Shown here one piece after another: positions 6,734-9,098 of a stretch of DNA of 9,098 nt. The DNA comes from JBGSBR01 sp041730495. GTDB taxonomy: Bacteria > Patescibacteriota > Microgenomatia > UBA1406 > GWC2-37-13. A program made the translations under genes and the position numbers. Where the stretch lies: NCBI GenBank assembly GCA_041730495.1, contig JBGSBR010000030.1, positions 1 through 9,098 on the forward strand, written 5' to 3'. The notes below the pieces were generated by a model, which saw nothing but the letters and a program-made list of their open reading frames with translations, was not told where the DNA came from and did not search any database. Position 1 is the stretch's first letter; each line of letters starts with the position of its first letter.

Positions 6734-8323
6734 TTACTTCAGTAAACCAGCGGTAAATGTATTGGGATTTTGTTGTGCATATTCATTCGAAACCTTGTCT
6801 ATTAATCCAACAGGATTATAAGCTTGCTTCGCGTCTAATCCAATCTGATATGAGACGCTGGTTCCTTCAGCTTGTGCGACCTGTTTCTTCAGATCGTAAT
6901 AATTCTTGCCTGGAATAAGATGTGAGGCGTAAGATCCAGAAGTAATGGCTGCTAATTTGATTTGCTTTCGATTATTATAGGCGACGTATCCAAGCCCGAT
7001 AAGTATAGCTATAGCAGCGATTATAATGAGTTCATCGATATCAATACCTAGTAGATCATCAATAGAATTCTTTAAATCTTTAATTGAACAAGCCGCTTGT
7101 GCTGCAAGATAACGTGGAAGATCTTGAGGACTTCCATCCCAAGGAGGTTCTACAACACATTTCTGTGACTTATATGGTTCAATATATCCTTTATTCTTCA
7201 AATAACGACCAGCTTGTTCAGCTGTATATCTTCCAGTATCCCAAAAAACTCTTCCAAGAACTACCGTATAAGGTTTCTTCGATTCCGATAGTTGTTCAAC
7301 TACAGTCTTAACTCCGTACTTGGGAATCAACTGAGATGAAAATTGGGAGCTATTTGGGTCATACCTAGGATCGTATTCGGGACGATGCGGGTCTGATTTC
7401 GGAGTATATTCTGCTGTCTGGAAGGTCTTGGTATCATCTACCATACTCCATTTAATTGAATCGTATTCAGATTGTGTCGGCCAGCTTCCTTTAGCGATTT
7501 CGTTTGACGCTTTGATGAACGCTTCATCTAAAGACTTCTGCCATAAATACTTTTGAACATTATTATCATCTCCTGGAAATCCTTCCTTATGGCGTTTATC
7601 TTGTTCATAGATAGGTAGTTTATTCCATTCCGCCTCTATTCCTTTATTGCGATCGATAATAGAAGGTTGTTTGTAGATGGCAGCGTAATGGAATGCTTGT
7701 TCATGTGTGAATCTTCTGGTATTCCAGAACATCCTTGATTTCACGCTATTCGGATTGTTAGCATCCCATATATTGTCAACTGTTAGTCCTCCGATCTTCC
7801 CAGGTGGAATAGGACTATCTGGATCAGGTGAAGTATCAGGTACCCAAGTTGAATCCGACGCGTGGATATCCGCGATAGAAGGATCGATCGGATTATGATC
7901 TTCTAAATCGGCTTTAGCATCAAGTAAGTCATTAGATGATGCGTAATAAGCAGCGTAGGCAGCCCAATAAGTCATTGCCTCTCCAAGATTGTAACGACCG
8001 GTATCCCAAAACCATCTTGCTTTCACTGACGCTTCATTATCGGAATCGAAGAGAGTAGATGGATTATCTGAGACTGGATCCACCACTTCAAAAGCAGCTT
8101 TCTCTAATGCGTCTGGATAAGGAGCCCATCTACGCTTTGCTGTAGCATCTGTTACATCCGTATGGTTAATGTGGCGTTTATCTTTGAGTGCTTGTTTAGC
8201 AGCTGCTTTCTCGTAAACTACTTGACTAAGATACTTTTCCAATTGATCATCCAATAAGTAACGATTGACATAATTGTAGTCCTTCTGGTAATTAAAAAGG
8301 CTGTCATAGCCAGAAATAGACAT
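6734..8323 (-). CDS. Large repeat-bearing protein with C-terminal membrane anchor (529 aa)
   Basis: I do not recognise this family. I take the ATG at 8323 (start MSISGYDSLF) because ATAAAAAG lies directly before it; an upstream ATG at 8395 would add 24 residues and overlap the divergent fibre gene and its promoter. The protein holds three copies of a motif R-x-FW[DN]TxR[YF]-x3-[EQ]A-x2-Y, at about residues 98-124, 192-218 and 353-380. Copies 1 and 2 are alike over a longer stretch beginning near residues 91 and 185. Between them are Asp/Pro/Ser-rich linkers (about 140-180 and 300-335). One hydrophobic helix at about 431-447 (IIIAAIAILIGLGYVAY) is followed by basic residues, so it is probably a single transmembrane anchor with about 80 residues after it. 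The neighbourhood (penton-like gene downstream, fibre gene divergent) and the virion-type promoter suggest a membrane-linked structural protein. Confidence 0.85.
   Translation of the reverse strand: MSISGYDSLFNYQKDYNYVNRYLLDDQLEKYLSQVVYEKAAAKQALKDKRHINHTDVTDATAKRRWAPYPDALEKAAFEVVDPVSDNPSTLFDSDNEASVKARWFWDTGRYNLGEAMTYWAAYAAYYASSNDLLDAKADLEDHNPIDPSIADIHASDSTWVPDTSPDPDSPIPPGKIGGLTVDNIWDANNPNSVKSRMFWNTRRFTHEQAFHYAAIYKQPSIIDRNKGIEAEWNKLPIYEQDKRHKEGFPGDDNNVQKYLWQKSLDEAFIKASNEIAKGSWPTQSEYDSIKWSMVDDTKTFQTAEYTPKSDPHRPEYDPRYDPNSSQFSSQLIPKYGVKTVVEQLSESKKPYTVVLGRVFWDTGRYTAEQAGRYLKNKGYIEPYKSQKCVVEPPWDGSPQDLPRYLAAQAACSIKDLKNSIDDLLGIDIDELIIIAAIAILIGLGYVAYNNRKQIKLAAITSGSYASHLIPGKNYYDLKKQVAQAEGTSVSYQIGLDAKQAYNPVGLIDKVSNEYAQQNPNTFTAGLLK
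7184..7267 (-). repeat. Protein repeat copy 3 (FWDTGRY)
   Basis: Encodes residues 353-380 of the 529-aa protein, including GRVFWDTGRYTAEQAGRY. It shares FWDTGRY with copy 1 and the EQA-x2-Y tail with copy 2. It lies about 160 residues after copy 2, beyond an Asp/Pro-rich linker. Confidence 0.75.
7670..7750 (-). repeat. Protein repeat copy 2 (FWNTRRF)
   Basis: Encodes residues 192-218, including NSVKSRMFWNTRRFTHEQA. It matches copy 1 in SVK-x-R-x-FW-x-T-x-R and the preceding [IL]-aromatic-D-x-[DN]-N segment. Confidence 0.75.
7952..8032 (-). repeat. Protein repeat copy 1 (FWDTGRY)
   Basis: Encodes residues 98-124, including ASVKARWFWDTGRYNLGEA. It is followed by an Ala/Tyr-rich stretch that looks helical. 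Confidence 0.75.
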
Positions 8324-8378
8324 CTTTTTATTATAATAAAATGAGATTTGATTTATCATTTTAATTAAGATAAAAATG
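8321..8378. promoter_or_regulatory. Divergent promoter of repeat protein and fibre genes
   Basis: This is the same architecture as at 5558-5618. TAAAATGA (8337-8344) and TCATTTTA (8356-8363) face outward from an 11-base centre. Toward the fibre gene the order is TCATTTTA-N6-ATAAAAATG, ending on the ATG at 8376. Toward the repeat protein it is TCATTTTA-N5-ATAAAAAG-ATG, ending on the ATG at 8323. The spacers differ in sequence and by one base in length, so the two halves are not simply one perfect palindrome but two matching promoters back to back. Confidence 0.7.
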
Positions 8379-9098
8379 TCAACTACTAAAACCATATTCG
8401 GAAGAGCAACAGGAGCTGGTGGAGGAGGTGGAGATGCACCGGCAGACGTCGCTTATCTCTTGTTGAGCGGTGTTGGAGCGGCGGCTTTAACGGCTTATCG
8501 AGTCTTTATTGCTGGAGCCTCTATGATCGCGACTGATGGTGGAGCCTTGGGAATGTTGACGTTGGATATCGGGAAAAGCATTTGGACCGGTAGCAAGGCT
8601 GATACTGCCGTTGTGAAGGAGGGTATCCTGAATATTCCAGTTGCTAACACCAGTTCCTTCACTGGAATTGCAGCGACTGGTAATAGCTTGATCAACATGG
8701 AGGGTAACACGTATTCTGGACCTGCTGTTGCTGTGGTGGTAGCAGGTGGAGGTGCTGGAGCTGGCAAGAATACGATCAATAACGTGAGTAATAGCTTGGT
8801 GTCTGGTATTACTCACGCTCTTAGTGGTGGAGCAAATAGTTTGGTAGTTGCCGGTTACAACAATACTGTAACAGGTGGACAGAATCAAATTATCGGAGGT
8901 CAACAGAATACGATTACAAATGGTATTTGTGTTGACTGTAATGGAGTTTCCAATTCGATCAGCAATACGACAGGAGCTTCAGTGACTGGACAATCGAATA
9001 ATATCTCAGGTGGAAGCTACAACAAGATCGATGGTATATTGAATGGAATCGTAACTGGAACTGGATGCTCAGCCGTCGGTTATTCCAATTCGATTACA
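8376..9098 (+). CDS. Fibre/adhesin-like Gly-Asn-Ser repeat protein, 3' end cut by window
   Basis: An open frame of 241 codons runs from the ATG at 8376 to the last base with no stop, so the gene is partial at its 3' end. The start reads MSTTKTIFGRATGAGGGGGD. Residues about 24-50 are hydrophobic (VAYLLLSGVGAAALTAYRVF), either an anchor or a packed helix. Residues about 115-130 are Ala/Val/Gly-rich. From about residue 131 to the edge the protein is low-complexity in Gly, Asn, Ser, Thr and Ile/Val with a loose seven-residue period (YNNTVTG, GQNQIIG, GQQNTIT), typical of beta-roll or beta-helix repeats in trimeric adhesins and viral fibres. Such proteins usually end in a trimerisation or self-cleaving chaperone domain, which would lie outside the window. 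The ATAAAAATG start and virion-type promoter support expression with capsid genes. A receptor-binding fibre is the favoured, inferred role. Two antisense frames within 8487-8903 are its shadows. Confidence 0.82.
   Translation, partial: MSTTKTIFGRATGAGGGGGDAPADVAYLLLSGVGAAALTAYRVFIAGASMIATDGGALGMLTLDIGKSIWTGSKADTAVVKEGILNIPVANTSSFTGIAATGNSLINMEGNTYSGPAVAVVVAGGGAGAGKNTINNVSNSLVSGITHALSGGANSLVVAGYNNTVTGGQNQIIGGQQNTITNGICVDCNGVSNSISNTTGASVTGQSNNISGGSYNKIDGILNGIVTGTGCSAVGYSNSIT
8766..9098 (+). repeat. Degenerate seven-residue beta-roll repeats
   Basis: Encodes residues 131-241 of the fibre-like protein. The unit is roughly G-x-x-N-x-[IV]-x, best seen at residues 161-181 and again near 205-241. 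DNA-level identity is low except for short words; TTCCAATTCGAT occurs at 8948-8959 and 9083-9094, 135 bases (45 codons) apart. Confidence 0.6.

Noticed and set aside
8324..8395. Upstream in-frame ATGs (8395, 8359) for the repeat protein
   Set aside because: They would place coding sequence across the divergent promoter and into the fibre gene; the ATG at 8323 has the A-rich initiator directly before it.
8487..8903. Two minus-strand open frames (138 and 94 codons)
   Set aside because: Both lie antisense to the fibre-like gene, whose plus-strand frame is longer, starts at an ATAAAAATG site and encodes a recognisable repeat pattern.
1..9098. Bacterial or archaeal tectivirus-like origin
   Set aside because: DJR capsids also occur in prokaryotic viruses, but no Shine-Dalgarno sites are seen, starts lie in A-rich contexts, and the D5-like helicase plus penton-like protein fit eukaryotic relatives better.
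1..9098. tRNA, rRNA, CRISPR array, insertion sequence or integrase
   Set aside because: I saw no cloverleaf, no regularly spaced direct repeats, no transposase or integrase motif, and no terminal inverted repeats at the window edges.
8766..9098. Collagen-like repeat in the fibre protein
   Set aside because: Glycine is frequent but does not recur every third residue; the period is nearer seven, with Asn and Ile/Val, which fits a beta-roll rather than a collagen triple helix.

Overview
The window looks like part of a small double-stranded DNA virus (or virus-derived element) of a eukaryote, most likely a protist, in the Varidnaviria/Bamfordvirae sphere: polinton-like viruses, virophages and relatives. 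Four points support this. (1) There is a double-jelly-roll (DJR) type major capsid protein. (2) There is a companion penton-like single-jelly-roll minor capsid protein. (3) There is a D5-like superfamily 3 (SF3) helicase of the kind used by these viruses and by NCLDVs. (4) Genes are short-spaced on both strands with no Shine-Dalgarno sites, and their start codons sit in A-rich contexts such as TAAAAATG. I cannot name a family. No packaging ATPase, maturation protease, integrase or PolB is visible, so the window is probably only part of a genome; both ends cut through or close to genes.

Layout. Positions 69-4281 are three plus-strand genes: an unrecognised 380-aa protein whose frame is open to the left edge, an unrecognised acidic 138-aa protein, and the 841-aa replication helicase. 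Positions 4287-5558 are the major capsid gene on the minus strand, convergent with the helicase with only 5 bases between stop codons. Positions 5633-5980 encode a small plus-strand membrane protein, divergent from the capsid gene. Positions 6002-6697 encode the minor capsid (penton-like) protein, minus strand. Positions 6734-8323 encode a large minus-strand protein with a C-terminal transmembrane segment and three copies of an FW[DN]TxR[YF] repeat. Positions 8376-9098 are the start of a plus-strand Gly/Asn/Ser-rich fibre or adhesin-like gene that runs off the right edge without a stop.

The left part is therefore a replication/unknown module and the right part a virion module. The most notable non-coding signal is a two-part element, TCATTTTA-N5-6-ATAAAAA, just upstream of four virion-module genes (capsid, small membrane protein, repeat protein, fibre) and arranged as mirror-image divergent promoters at 5558-5618 and 8321-8378. 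The replication gene and the penton gene have only the A-rich half at their ATG. The octamer TAAAAACG occurs in the capsid/membrane-protein promoter and, inverted, directly after three stop codons, including a perfect 18-bp palindrome between two convergent genes. Together these suggest a virus-specific transcription start and 3'-end grammar.
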